Shown piece after piece: positions 51,030 through 60,257 of a stretch of 64,000 nt of DNA. The notes beneath the pieces were generated by a model, which searched no databases, was not told the DNA's origin, and saw only the letters and a list, made by a program, of their open reading frames with translations. The DNA comes from Sulfobacillus benefaciens (lineage in GTDB: Bacteria; Bacillota; Sulfobacillia; Sulfobacillales; Sulfobacillaceae). The position numbers and the translations under genes are program-made. The stretch covers positions 1 through 64,000 of the forward strand of contig PXYW01000011.1 of assembly GCA_003023695.1 (NCBI GenBank), in the 5' to 3' direction. Position 1 is the first letter of the stretch, and each line of letters begins with the position of its first letter.

Positions 51030-52787
51030 TTGAAGCGCAATTCCGTAGCTCTGGCTTCCGGTTTGTTACTAGCCTCGAGCTTAGCCTTGGCGGGATGTGG
51101 CAGTACCACTAGCCCCTCAACGACACCAACATCGACAACGCCACAATCTGGGGGCACCATCGTCACGGCCCTACCCGCAGACAGTAACGTAAACTGGTAC
51201 TTCCCTCTGATGAACGGCTTGGACGACAGCCTTTACAATGCATGGATTCAAAACTTGATGTACAAACCGCTATTTACCCTCAATGGCAACGGCTCTATAA
51301 ACTACTCCCGGTCGATTGCCTCGGCGATTACCCCCAACGCGGCGGGAACTCAATACACCGTCACCATGAATCCCAAATACAAATGGTCCAACGGAACCCC
51401 AGTAACTTCCACCGACGTCCTGTTCACCTGGCACATAATTCAAGGCGCCTCAGCCAGTAATGCACCAGCTCCATGGCCTTACGTGGGTGCTGGTACCGGT
51501 GATATCCCAAGCGGTGTCAAGAGTGTGGTAGCCGATGGACCTTACAAGTTTACGGTTACGCTAAATCAACCAGCGAACCAAGAATGGTTTATTTACAATG
51601 GGTTGTCTGATTTTACCCCGTTGCCTAAAGCGGCCTTCGACAAATACGGCACCAGCACCCCTAGCAAGATGCACCAAGAACTGGTATGGTTGGGACAAAT
51701 CGCCACAGAACCCACCAATCCAGCCTACCAGGTAGTCGACGGTCCTTTTAAACTTGTTTCTGCGACTGCAAGCCAGTCTTGGGTGTTTAAGCCCAATCCT
51801 AGTTATGATGGCCATAAAGCTTATGTCTCCAAACTCATTTTCCAGTATGAGACCAGCGATACCGCAGAATTTGCTGCCATCAAGACCGGTGCTATCCAAG
51901 TTGGATACCTGCCTACTTCCTTGTACAAAGAGCGGAACTCGGTCGCAGGCTATAAGTTTAGTTTGTACACCCCACTCGGATACAATGACGTCATCGTCAA
52001 CATGAATCATGGCAACAAACAAGCTAGCCAAAATGCTCCCAATGGCATTGGCAACATCTTTGACCAGTTGTATGTACGCCAAGCGTTGCAATATGGAATT
52101 AACCAACCCGCTATCAATACAGCGGCATTCCAAGGCAACGGGATTGTCGAAGACGGCATCGTGCTTCCCACCCCCAAAACCATTTTCTATGACCCCAACT
52201 TGAAGCTGCTCTATCCATACGATCCGGCTAAAGGTAAGAAATTGCTGGAGGATAATGGCTGGCATGAAGTAAATGGGGTGATGCAAAAGAATGGTCAACA
52301 GATGAAGTTCACGTTAGACTATTCTAGCGGATCCAACGCTTTTGTTCAGGAAGTTACGCTGCTTAAAGAAGGATGGGCGCAAGAGGGCATCCAAGTCACA
52401 TTGGTACCGCAGCCGTTTAGCACTATCGTCGCATTAACCAACGATCAATGGGACATGGAGGACTACGGAGGAATTTCTTGGGGTGGATCATATCCCACTG
52501 GCGGTGGTCTTTTTGGCACCCCGGGTGTTGGTTTAAACAGCCAAGGTTATTACAACCCGGAGATGGTACACTTAATTGCTTTGACCCATCAGCCTTATAA
52601 AACCCAAGCCGAATCACTCCAAGCATTATATAATTTCCAAGCCTTCGTCAGCAAAGATTTGCCAATACTGTTCGTACCGTACGCATCTGGTTACGACCTC
52701 ACCGCCGACAACGTACACGGCACCATCAAATATGCCAATCCGTTCACGCAAGGGATTTCTCCGCAATATTGGTGGGTTTCGAAGTAG
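51030..52787 (+). CDS. ABC importer substrate-binding lipoprotein (peptide/Opp type)
   Basis: 585 residues, SBP family 5. Signal peptide with lipobox LALAGC, Thr/Ser/Pro linker, then GGTIVTALPADSNVNWYFPL. The family core YTVTMNPKYKWSNGTPVTST and DVLFTWHII is present, as is VRQALQYGINQPAIN. TTG start with AAGGAGGAG at good spacing. It binds oligopeptides or related solutes outside the membrane and passes them to the two permeases that follow. No ATPase gene is in the cluster. Confidence 0.9.
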   Translation: MKRNSVALASGLLLASSLALAGCGSTTSPSTTPTSTTPQSGGTIVTALPADSNVNWYFPLMNGLDDSLYNAWIQNLMYKPLFTLNGNGSINYSRSIASAITPNAAGTQYTVTMNPKYKWSNGTPVTSTDVLFTWHIIQGASASNAPAPWPYVGAGTGDIPSGVKSVVADGPYKFTVTLNQPANQEWFIYNGLSDFTPLPKAAFDKYGTSTPSKMHQELVWLGQIATEPTNPAYQVVDGPFKLVSATASQSWVFKPNPSYDGHKAYVSKLIFQYETSDTAEFAAIKTGAIQVGYLPTSLYKERNSVAGYKFSLYTPLGYNDVIVNMNHGNKQASQNAPNGIGNIFDQLYVRQALQYGINQPAINTAAFQGNGIVEDGIVLPTPKTIFYDPNLKLLYPYDPAKGKKLLEDNGWHEVNGVMQKNGQQMKFTLDYSSGSNAFVQEVTLLKEGWAQEGIQVTLVPQPFSTIVALTNDQWDMEDYGGISWGGSYPTGGGLFGTPGVGLNSQGYYNPEMVHLIALTHQPYKTQAESLQALYNFQAFVSKDLPILFVPYASGYDLTADNVHGTIKYANPFTQGISPQYWWVSK

Positions 52788-52801
52788 CACCGAATTAGGG
52801 G

Positions 52802-52826
52802 GGACCCAGTCATAAAGATTGGGTCC
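52802..52826 (+). terminator. Intercistronic hairpin after the binding-protein gene
   Basis: GGACCCA and TGGGTCC pair across an 11-base loop, 14 bases after the stop codon; no T-run follows. Such hairpins behind binding-protein genes protect the upstream mRNA and lower permease expression. This is a role by analogy. Confidence 0.5.
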
Positions 52827-52851
52827 GTCTTCACTGTCGAAGGGTGATGTT

Positions 52852-53739
52852 ATGGCTGTTCAACCAAGCACTACCATAGTGCCGGAAGAGGTTCCCGACT
52901 CTTCTCTTGGTACCTCCCGTGCGGTGCACCTATTTTTTCGCAATCCCATGGCATGGGTGGGAATCATCGGTATTGTTTTGATTGTGTTGTTTTCCTTTGT
53001 CGGACCCCTGTTTTATCATGTGAGTCCGCTAGCCACTAATGTTACCGATCTGCTAGCGCCTCCCAGTGCGCACCACCTTTTGGGAACTGATGATTTAGGG
53101 CGCGATTACTTGTCACGGATGATGTACGGGGGACGCTTGTCACTAATCGTCGGGTTCAGCGCAGCAATCGCCTCGATGATTATCGGGGTGACCTATGGAC
53201 TGATTAGTGGATTAGTCGGAGGATGGCTTGACAACTTCTTGATGCGGGTCATTGACATATTGTTGTCTATCCCTACGCTGTTTCTTCTGTTGTTCTTGGA
53301 TGTGACGTTTCAACCGAGCCCTCTCGAGTTAATTTTCGTATTGGCTATCACCTCATGGTTTGGCGTCACTCGATTGGTACGTTCCGAAGTATTATCCATC
53401 AAACAACGTGATTACGTAGAAGCCTCACGCGCCTTTGGAGCCAATAACTTCCATATTATGATCAAAGAACTTCTGCCCAATGTGATGGGAACGGTTATGG
53501 TGGCTACCACTTTTCAAATTGCCGGGGCCATTATTACCATTGCCACATTAAGCTTTTTAGGGCTCGGACTGCCCCCGCCGGAACCAAACTGGGGTACCAT
53601 GCTATCCGACTCGATGTCGTACATGTACGAGAACACCTGGTGGCTAATCTACCCACCTGGAATTGCTTTGCTGTGGACGGTACTCTCTATCAACTTCATT
53701 TCTGAGGCATTGCGCGGAGCCATAGACAGCCGATTTTAA
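52852..53739 (+). CDS. ABC importer permease, DppC/OppC type
   Basis: 295 residues. N-terminal cytoplasmic tail, a first helix, the OppC_N-like segment HHLLGTDDLGRDYLSRMMYG, and the EAA loop (YVEASRAFGANNFHIMIKEL then LPN) that contacts the ATPase. Five to six helices. AAGGGTGATG precedes the ATG at 52852. It pairs with the DppB-type permease downstream. Here C precedes B, the reverse of the usual order. Confidence 0.88.
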   Translation: MAVQPSTTIVPEEVPDSSLGTSRAVHLFFRNPMAWVGIIGIVLIVLFSFVGPLFYHVSPLATNVTDLLAPPSAHHLLGTDDLGRDYLSRMMYGGRLSLIVGFSAAIASMIIGVTYGLISGLVGGWLDNFLMRVIDILLSIPTLFLLLFLDVTFQPSPLELIFVLAITSWFGVTRLVRSEVLSIKQRDYVEASRAFGANNFHIMIKELLPNVMGTVMVATTFQIAGAIITIATLSFLGLGLPPPEPNWGTMLSDSMSYMYENTWWLIYPPGIALLWTVLSINFISEALRGAIDSRF

Positions 53740-53764
53740 CGCGAGAGGAGGGACCTCACAACCC

Positions 53765-54715
53765 ATGCTAGTATATACGCTTCGGCGACTGTTGCAGGCG
53801 ATTCCGTCACTGTTCTTCCTGGCCTTGCTAAGCTTCTTTTTAATCCACATAGTCCCAGGTGGCCCAGCCCAATCTCTTTTGGGGCAGCATTCGACCCCCG
53901 CCCGCATCGCTGCCATCAATCGATCGCTGGGTTTGAACAAGCCACTGTATGTGCAGTTCGGGATTTGGCTATGGCACCTGGTCCACGGGAATTTCGGATA
54001 TTCATACACGTTTGATCAACCCGTTCTCCAGGTGATTGGCACCTATTTGCCACACACGTTGGAACTAGTGTCCGTAGCCATCGTCTTAGCCCATTTGCTC
54101 GCGGTGTTTTTGGGCACTGTACAAGGCTATTATCAGGGGCGTTGGTTTGATCATGTGATTACCACCATTACCTTTTTCCTGTGGTCAATGCCGGTGTTTT
54201 GGCTAGGCGTTTTGTTTGTCATGATTTTTGCCGTCGACCTCGGATGGTTTCCCTCTGGCGGTATATCTAGTCCTAACGGCCCCGGAGGCTTTGGCAGTTT
54301 TATCATGCATGCGACACTGCCCATCACTGTGCTGGTGTTGTCAACGGTAGCTTCCTGGGCTCGTTTTATGCGTTCTTCGCTCATGGATGCGATGGTTCAG
54401 GATTATGTCCGCACTGCACGGTCTAAAGGTCTGAGCGAATTTATGGTGCTGTTCAAGCATGCCTTAAAAAACTCCCTGCTCCCTATTATCACCTTATTCG
54501 GATTGTCCATTCCGGGATTGTTTGGCGGCGCACTGGTCATCGAATTGATTTTCAACTATCCTGGCATTGGCCTCTTAACTTGGAATGCGGCGTTTCAGCG
54601 TGACTACCCGATTATCCTGGCAACCGTCATGATTGTCGGCGTCTTGACGGTCCTGGGCAACTTGCTGGCGGATTTGCTATATGGATTAGTTGATCCGCGC
54701 ATCACTTATCGATGA
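53765..54715 (+). CDS. ABC importer permease, DppB/OppB type
   Basis: 316 residues. LRRLLQAIPSLFFLALLSFF, then HIVPGGPAQSLLG, is the standard B-subunit opening. The EAA loop reads YVRTARSKGLSEFMVLFKHA, and ends ILATVMIVGVLTVLGNLLAD and LLYGLVDPRI. GAGGAGGGACC lies upstream. Last gene of the three-gene importer cluster, followed by a strong terminator, so no ATPase gene is co-transcribed. Confidence 0.9.
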   Translation: MLVYTLRRLLQAIPSLFFLALLSFFLIHIVPGGPAQSLLGQHSTPARIAAINRSLGLNKPLYVQFGIWLWHLVHGNFGYSYTFDQPVLQVIGTYLPHTLELVSVAIVLAHLLAVFLGTVQGYYQGRWFDHVITTITFFLWSMPVFWLGVLFVMIFAVDLGWFPSGGISSPNGPGGFGSFIMHATLPITVLVLSTVASWARFMRSSLMDAMVQDYVRTARSKGLSEFMVLFKHALKNSLLPIITLFGLSIPGLFGGALVIELIFNYPGIGLLTWNAAFQRDYPIILATVMIVGVLTVLGNLLADLLYGLVDPRITYR

Positions 54716-54722
54716 GCAATAA

Positions 54723-54767
54723 AAATACGGCAAGAGATTATCGCGGTCTCTCGCCGTATTTCTTTTT
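54723..54767 (+). terminator. Intrinsic terminator of the peptide importer operon
   Basis: AAATACGGC and GCCGTATTT, with an inner AGAGA/TCTCT pairing, form a long stem followed by CTTTTT. It closes the operon right after the DppB-type gene. Confidence 0.85.
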
Positions 54768-54827
54768 AATAAAAAATGGCCGTTACCACGAAATGTGGCA
54801 CTATGGCGTGCTTTAGCCTGTGAGACA

Positions 54828-54856
54828 TTGAATTATCCTTTGGCATCTGGTATACT
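54828..54856 (+). promoter_or_regulatory. tRNA-Pro promoter
   Basis: TTGAAT (54828-54833) and TATACT (54851-54856) are 17 bases apart, and the tRNA begins 12 bases after the -10 hexamer. Confidence 0.75.
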
Positions 54857-54868
54857 AATTTTCGTCAT

Positions 54869-54945
54869 CGGGCTGTGGCGCAGCTTGGTAGCGCGCTACC
54901 TTGGGGTGGTAGAGGTCGTGGGTTCGAATCCCGCCAGTCCGACCA
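54869..54945 (+). tRNA. tRNA-Pro (GGG anticodon)
   Basis: A full cloverleaf of 77 bases. The acceptor stem CGGGCTG/CAGTCCG has one G-T pair. The D arm contains AGCTTGGTAGC, the anticodon stem CTACC/GGTAG encloses TTGGGGT with anticodon GGG, and the T arm is GTGGGTTCGAATCCCGC. ACCA is encoded at the end. It reads CCC and CCU proline codons. It is a single-gene transcript with its own promoter and terminator. Confidence 0.95.
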
Positions 54946-54949
54946 TTTT

Positions 54950-54981
54950 AATACAGGCTATGTTAATAGCCTGTATTTTTT
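54950..54981 (+). terminator. tRNA-Pro terminator
   Basis: AATACAGGCTA and TAGCCTGTATT pair perfectly around TGTTAA and are followed by TTTT. It starts five bases after the tRNA and overlaps the last codons of the convergent DUF192 gene. Confidence 0.85.
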
Positions 54982-55322
54982 GTGGGCTCTGAGCCCCACG
55001 GACCACCCTCCAAAGTTGTCCCCGGCTTGACACCAACTGCGCCGTCAGCCTCTAATTCGACAACCCACCAGGCTTTCCTTACCCAAGGGCCAACCCGCCA
55101 TGGTTCCATGCGGTGAACCACTTTTACCACCTCACCTTGGCGCGTGGCATAAATGACGTCAATCGGGATGCGCATAAAAAAAGTGTGGATCGCGTTAGTC
55201 CCAGGAAAAATATATGCTTCATCATGAATTTCCCGGCGGCCCATTAAGCCGATAAACCGGGAAATAAACGAATGTGCGATGGTGGTTTTTTGTGCAATAA
55301 TTTTTTCATTGGTTTTTAGCAC
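54963..55322 (-). CDS. DUF192-family protein
   Basis: 119 residues. FIGLMGRREIHDEAYIFPGT, NAIHTFFMRIPIDVIY and VRKAWWVVELEADGAVGVKP are the conserved blocks of this small family of unknown function. Members elsewhere are often exported; here no signal peptide is seen. GTG start. Its stop codon lies inside the tRNA-Pro terminator, so its last residues are set by that hairpin. Confidence 0.8.
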   Translation of the reverse strand: MLKTNEKIIAQKTTIAHSFISRFIGLMGRREIHDEAYIFPGTNAIHTFFMRIPIDVIYATRQGEVVKVVHRMEPWRVGPWVRKAWWVVELEADGAVGVKPGTTLEGGPWGSEPTKNTGY

Positions 55323-55408
55323 CTGTTATTCTCTTCCCCTTCTCTCAGTGTGGCCATAATTTGTGCATAAGGTATCATATCTTGGAACCGTCTCCTAGTC
55401 CTAATGAC

Positions 55409-56644
55409 TTAGCTTGACACCTGCCGCCCAATCCAATGACGCCCCTTAACCTGGATGCTCCAAAAAAACAAACCCGCACCCAGAATACGAATCCCGGTTG
55501 ATAGCGCCGCAGGCAATGCAACTGGGCCAAAAGCCAACAAGGCAACACCACTTAATGCCCCTGCTGCGCCGGCCAGTCCTGTCATGGCGGTATTGGCGCC
55601 TACCGCTAACAACCTGTCTTCCTCGGGTACCACCTCCATCAACCGTACAAACAACAATAGGTTTAAGCCCGCGCCAGCTAGCCCCCCAGTAATATTAGCG
55701 AAGATAATACCTTGGAGGGAAGGCGAAAAACTATAGATAAACGGGGTAATCGCCATTAATCCGGCGGCAATGGCCAACAATTGACCCGCCGACGTTTTTT
55801 GGCTCATTTTCCTCCATATGGGCAGAGCAACCATCGTGGAAATCGCGTTGGTTGCGGAATATATCGCCATCCATCCATTCGTGGCATGGACATCGGACAC
55901 TTGATACCTTAAGGCTACTGGCCATAGCATAAGCCAGCCAAAATAAAACAACACCCCCGCAATCACAAACCGTCGAAATGGCATTTGCTTCATTAATCGG
56001 GGGACGACTTCCACCCAATTGCCTGGCACCACAGGAGCCATTCCGGTCACCCGAAACTTTCGGTAAATCGTCACCTCGACAAATCCAAAGATAGCGGCCA
56101 CTGTATAAAGCACAATATAGCCATGCACACTAGGATCACTGGAGATGGCGACGCCGCCAATAATAACGGTTACCAAACCCACTAAGTTCATGCCCCATTG
56201 CCGCCACATTACCGCGGTGACTCGGGTGCGCGCCGAAAACATTTGCGTGGTCATGCTTTGCCATGACAACGTGGCTAACGCTGAGGGCATATCCATCGCG
56301 ACAATGGCCAGGAGCATCCAGGTTGCTGCTACACCCGGACCTTTTGCCAAGACGTCAATAAGGGCAAACACTAGATAGAAACCGCGAGCCAGAAGAAATA
56401 AGTGCATGGTCGTGCGATGCGGATCGCGGCGCTTTGACAACCAAGGAGTGCCCAAAAGAGCTACTACGCCACCGGCAATCGAAGGAACCGCATCCAATAT
56501 CCCTAAATCGATGTTTGGTGCTCCCAACCGTATCAGGTTGATCCCTAAAAAAGGGTTCACCAAGCGGAGCGCCATTGCCTTGAAAATGCCATTCCAGGTA
56601 TTAATTTTTTGATTATACTGCTCCGTGCCTCTATCTGGCTCCAT
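55409..56644 (-). CDS. MFS-like transporter
   Basis: About 411 residues, twelve hydrophobic segments. GIFKAMALRLVNPFLGINLI is followed by a degenerate motif A loop (GTPWLSKRRDPHRTTM). It resembles poorly characterised MFS proteins of the YfkF/MelB-independent type. AGAAGGGA before the ATG at 56644 fixes the start, well inside a longer open frame. It is divergent from the PaiB-like gene. The substrate is unknown. Confidence 0.78.
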   Translation of the reverse strand: MEPDRGTEQYNQKINTWNGIFKAMALRLVNPFLGINLIRLGAPNIDLGILDAVPSIAGGVVALLGTPWLSKRRDPHRTTMHLFLLARGFYLVFALIDVLAKGPGVAATWMLLAIVAMDMPSALATLSWQSMTTQMFSARTRVTAVMWRQWGMNLVGLVTVIIGGVAISSDPSVHGYIVLYTVAAIFGFVEVTIYRKFRVTGMAPVVPGNWVEVVPRLMKQMPFRRFVIAGVLFYFGWLMLWPVALRYQVSDVHATNGWMAIYSATNAISTMVALPIWRKMSQKTSAGQLLAIAAGLMAITPFIYSFSPSLQGIIFANITGGLAGAGLNLLLFVRLMEVVPEEDRLLAVGANTAMTGLAGAAGALSGVALLAFGPVALPAALSTGIRILGAGLFFWSIQVKGRHWIGRQVSS

Positions 56645-56750
56645 AGGGTCCCTTCTCTCTGATACCAATATACCAAGCTCCTTGAATAACCTCATCCCGT
56701 TAGCATGAATTACGCTATACTGAGAAAAACACTTTCCGGAGGTGTAGCAT

Positions 56751-57383
56751 TTGTACCGAAGCTCAGCATACCCGGCTGTCACACCCGCCCAAATCGACCA
56801 ATTTGTCTTGGAAAACTTTCATGGCAAATGCATTGCTGTTGATCCTGAGGGTTACCCGGTAGTCAGTCTGTTGCCATTTCAATACTACCCATCATCCGAT
56901 CCCAACATTCCCAGTCGTTTTGATTTACATTTAGTACAGGATGATACGACTTTCCAAGCACTGCAAAGTCATCCCCAGTGCACTTTTCTCATTGATCAAC
57001 CGTTAGCATTCACTCCCCATGATTTAGTGGATCCCGAGTATGCGGGAAACGCAACCCTGCATTTTCGTGCGGCAGTGTTCTATTGCCATGCCGAGACCAT
57101 AACCGCTCCGGATCAGGTAGCCCAGGTGCTCGACAACCTCGTCCACCATTACGAACCGGATAAATCTTTTCATCCGGTAACCGATACCTCTTATTACCAC
57201 GACGACTTATCTCGACTGGGTATCGCCCGATTAACCGTAGTGCGCTTTGAAGCCAAATTCAAATTGGCTCAGGGCCGCTCGCCTGAAGGCAAGAAGGCTC
57301 TAAGCCAATTTCTAGAACAGCGTAATTTACCGATGGACGCAACCGCTCTCGCCGAGATGCGCAAGGCCTGGGCTAATCTGTAA
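56751..57383 (+). CDS. PaiB-like FMN-binding protein
   Basis: 210 residues of the PaiB/FMN-binding split-barrel family: [20 protein letters not shown] at the start, [33 protein letters not shown] and the late [16 protein letters not shown] are typical. PaiB proteins were described as negative regulators of sporulation and protease genes; enzymatic haem or flavin roles are also proposed. TTG start with CGGAGGTG at eight bases. It overlaps ilvD by 11 bases, tail to tail. Confidence 0.78.
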   Translation: MYRSSAYPAVTPAQIDQFVLENFHGKCIAVDPEGYPVVSLLPFQYYPSSDPNIPSRFDLHLVQDDTTFQALQSHPQCTFLIDQPLAFTPHDLVDPEYAGNATLHFRAAVFYCHAETITAPDQVAQVLDNLVHHYEPDKSFHPVTDTSYYHDDLSRLGIARLTVVRFEAKFKLAQGRSPEGKKALSQFLEQRNLPMDATALAEMRKAWANL

Positions 57384-59040
57384 CTGCCCCTACACTGCTG
57401 CTCGAGACTAGCTTGGCATATTTCGCCAATACCCCTCGAGTGGCTCGGGGAGCCGGCGGAGTCCATGCGGCACGCCTTTTGTCAATCTCTTCATCAGGTA
57501 CGTTAAGTTGCAGGAGTCTCCGGTCCGCATCTATGGTAATGGAGTCTCCTTCTTCCACCAAAGCAATGGTTCCCCCAACAAATGCCTCAGGCGCTACATG
57601 CCCGACAACCATTCCGTAAGTTCCCCCAGAAAAACGCCCATCCGTAATCAATCCCACACTATCACCCATTCCGGAGCCAATAATAGCGGATGTGGGAGCC
57701 AACATTTCTGGCATTCCTGGTGCTCCCTTAGGTCCCTCATATCGGATGACTAGGACATCGCCCGCATGAATCCGATGGTCTAAAATCGCCTTCAAAGCAT
57801 CTTGCTCCGAATCAAATACGCGTGCTGGACCAGTAATGGAAGAGGACTTGATCCCGGTAATTTTGGCCACAGCTCCTTCTTCGGCCAAATTGCCTTTCAA
57901 AATGGCTAAATGCCCCGTCTCATGAACCGGATTCGTCCATGGCTGAATGACCTCTTGGTCCTGGCGCGGTTCAGCAGGCACGTCCGCCAATGTTTCCTCA
58001 ATGGTACGCCCAGTAATGGTCAAACAGTCTCCGTGCACTAAACCATGAACTAATAACATTTTCATGACCTGAGGCACTCCACCAGCCCGGTGCAAGTCCG
58101 TCGCCACAAACCGACCTGAGGGTTTTAAATCGCAAAGCACCGGAACCTTCTCTCTAATGCGTTCAAAATCTTCAATCGCCAGGGGTACTTCGGCCGCGTG
58201 AGCCATCGCGAGCAAGTGCAAAACTGCATTGGTAGAGCCACCAAGGGCCATCACCACAGCGATCGCATTCTCAAACGCCTTACGCGTCATAATTTCGCGA
58301 GGCTTTAAATTATGAGCAATCGCTTGCACCAGTACCTGCCCCGACTCCCAGGCGCTGTCAACTTTCTCTTGATCCTCGGCAGCCATGGTTGATGAATAGG
58401 GAAGGCTCATCCCCATCGCTTCAATTACTGAAGACATCGTGTTTGCGGTATACATACCGCCACAGGACCCTGCCCCAGGACAGGCGTGTCGCTCTACTTC
58501 ATAAAGCTCCTCATCGGATATCTTTCCTGCAGCATATTCGCCCACAGCTTCAAAACTGCTGACAATGGTTAAGTCTCGACCCTGATAATGTCCAGGTTTA
58601 ATGGTCCCCCCATAAACAAAAATGGCAGGAATGTTCATGCGTGCCAAAGCGATCATGGCACCTGGCATGTTTTTGTCGCAACCGCCTACCGCTAATACCC
58701 CGTCTACACTTTCAGCCTCGCATACCGTCTCAATGGAGTCCGCAATGACTTCGCGAGAGACCAGAGAATAGCGCATACCCTCGGTGCCCATAGAAATTCC
58801 ATCACTCACGGTGATGGTCCCGAACATCTGCGGCATTGCACCGGCTGCATGAACAGCCTTTTCTGCAGCAGCAGCCAGTCTCCCTAGACCCATATTGCAT
58901 GGAGTAATGGTGCTTTGGCCATTAGCAATGCCCACGATCGGTTTAGTAAAATCGGAGTCGCCAAATCCGAGTGCTCTAAGCATAGCTCGATTTGGCGACC
59001 GTTCCGCTCCCTGGGTAATGCGTCGACTGCGACGATTCAT
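57373..59040 (-). CDS. ilvD: Dihydroxy-acid dehydratase
   Basis: Dehydrates dihydroxy acids to the 2-oxo acids that give valine, isoleucine and leucine. About 555 residues. The Fe-S cysteines lie in [20 protein letters not shown] and [40 protein letters not shown] closes the active site. Two ATG codons, 59052 and 59040, are possible; the latter gives the usual family N-terminus ([10 protein letters not shown]). No other ilv gene is near. A dyad overlaps its promoter. Confidence 0.95.
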   Translation of the reverse strand: MNRRSRRITQGAERSPNRAMLRALGFGDSDFTKPIVGIANGQSTITPCNMGLGRLAAAAEKAVHAAGAMPQMFGTITVSDGISMGTEGMRYSLVSREVIADSIETVCEAESVDGVLAVGGCDKNMPGAMIALARMNIPAIFVYGGTIKPGHYQGRDLTIVSSFEAVGEYAAGKISDEELYEVERHACPGAGSCGGMYTANTMSSVIEAMGMSLPYSSTMAAEDQEKVDSAWESGQVLVQAIAHNLKPREIMTRKAFENAIAVVMALGGSTNAVLHLLAMAHAAEVPLAIEDFERIREKVPVLCDLKPSGRFVATDLHRAGGVPQVMKMLLVHGLVHGDCLTITGRTIEETLADVPAEPRQDQEVIQPWTNPVHETGHLAILKGNLAEEGAVAKITGIKSSSITGPARVFDSEQDALKAILDHRIHAGDVLVIRYEGPKGAPGMPEMLAPTSAIIGSGMGDSVGLITDGRFSGGTYGMVVGHVAPEAFVGGTIALVEEGDSITIDADRRLLQLNVPDEEIDKRRAAWTPPAPRATRGVLAKYAKLVSSSSVGAVTD

Positions 59041-59085
59041 ACCTTCTTGCATCCTTATCCCGCCTTTGTCCTAGTATTACTCTTT

Positions 59086-59107
59086 AGTATAGACCGAGCT
59101 CTATACT
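59086..59107 (-). promoter_or_regulatory. Dyad upstream of ilvD
   Basis: AGTATAGA (59086-59093) and TCTATACT (59100-59107) are exact arms around CCGAGC. On the minus strand TATACT at 59086-59091 may be the ilvD -10, about 45 bases from the start codon; no good -35 is seen. An operator is inferred from symmetry. Confidence 0.4.
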
Positions 59108-59142
59108 TGAAGAAAGAGCAAATGGACAACTAAAATGCATCG

Positions 59143-60084
59143 CTACTTGTTTATCGTGATTTTCATCGATTTTTCCACTTTATTGGCGAAAGCTTGGTAC
59201 ACGTTGTCTTGAGACTGTTGTAATAACAGCGACTTAACCTCACTTTGAACCTGAGAAAATGGCGTTACGGTGGATGGCTTGGTCGCCTGCAACTCAATCA
59301 CATGGTATCCTTGGCTTCCCTGGTAAACCTTGTACTGTCCCACTTTCATGGATAATACGGCCTCGTACATAGGAAGCGACATGCCGCCTTGTGGACTCAC
59401 CGGCAAATATCCCAAACTTCCTCCACTTTTCGCCGTCGAAGAGATGGAATTTTTCTTGGCCAATTGCGCAAAATTAGCTCCGTGTTGAAGATCCGACAGC
59501 AATGTATTTGCCGTCGCCTGGGTCTTTACCACGATATCATTAATCTCGTCCTGTTGCGGATTAGTAAACTGCACCTTATTTTTGTTGTAATACTGCTCTT
59601 CGGCTGCCGTTGTCGGGTCCTTGACGTTTTTCGTGGCATAGGTAAAGGCACTTTGGGTTACCATCTGTTGGGTCACATACGTTTGTAGCGTGGAAAATGC
59701 TAAATGCTTGGACTTTAGCAATTGGTCCAACCCCTTGGCTCCTCCCACTTGTGACTCAATTTGCGTTTTGATCAGTTTAGTGGCCTGGTTGCTGGCTGAT
59801 TTCATTGTGATTAAATGATGAGCCAGGGCCCACTGATTCACTGCCGTTTGTTGAACCAGAGCCTTCACTTCTAACGCTTTTTCCTGCTTGTTATTGGGCA
59901 GCGTGGACCCTTGAAAAAACTCTGTCATCGCAACGAAATTCGCCAATTGCGCAGCAGTCACCGGTTGTTTTTGCACGGTAGCCACATCCTGTGTTGCAGG
60001 ACTCGATGCGTTCGTTCCACAACCTGCTACTGTGGCTGTCAATCCTGCCGCCATCAATCCCAACGCCATCCCTTTCATTTTCAT
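59143..60084 (-). CDS. PrsA-like peptidyl-prolyl isomerase lipoprotein
   Basis: About 313 residues. Lipoprotein signal with lipobox TVAGC, an N-terminal SurA-like helical domain, and a parvulin rotamase domain at about 170-265 (DEINDIVVKTQATANTLLSD, FAQLAKKNSISSTAKSGGSL then GYLP, and GQYKVYQGSQGYHVIELQ). It helps exported proteins fold outside the membrane. AAAGGATG eight bases upstream favours the ATG at 60084 over 60096. Confidence 0.87.
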   Translation of the reverse strand: MKMKGMALGLMAAGLTATVAGCGTNASSPATQDVATVQKQPVTAAQLANFVAMTEFFQGSTLPNNKQEKALEVKALVQQTAVNQWALAHHLITMKSASNQATKLIKTQIESQVGGAKGLDQLLKSKHLAFSTLQTYVTQQMVTQSAFTYATKNVKDPTTAAEEQYYNKNKVQFTNPQQDEINDIVVKTQATANTLLSDLQHGANFAQLAKKNSISSTAKSGGSLGYLPVSPQGGMSLPMYEAVLSMKVGQYKVYQGSQGYHVIELQATKPSTVTPFSQVQSEVKSLLLQQSQDNVYQAFANKVEKSMKITINK

Positions 60085-60205
60085 CCGAACAACCATCCTT
60101 TCTGTCTTGCACGCCGCACTTGTCCGATGACCTACTATACACTACTTTCATTGCAAAGTTGTTACAAGTCCCCCGCGCAATTTATGGCATCATTGCCATT
60201 GGGAA

Positions 60206-60238
60206 CAAAAAACCGCTCCAGCCAACCAGCTAGAGCGG
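60206..60238 (-). terminator. Intrinsic terminator of the sHdr-linked operon
   Basis: On the minus strand CCGCTC...GAGCGG, extended by AGC/GCT with one mismatch, forms a stem followed by TTTTTTG. It lies 20 bases after the GAF gene stop codon and closes the operon that enters from the right edge. Confidence 0.85.
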
Positions 60239-60257
60239 CACCAGCAATATTCTCACA

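Noticed and set aside
51561-52298. 245-codon minus-strand frame inside the peptide-binding lipoprotein gene
   Set aside because: It lies wholly antisense to a well-supported SBP family 5 gene and matches no family.
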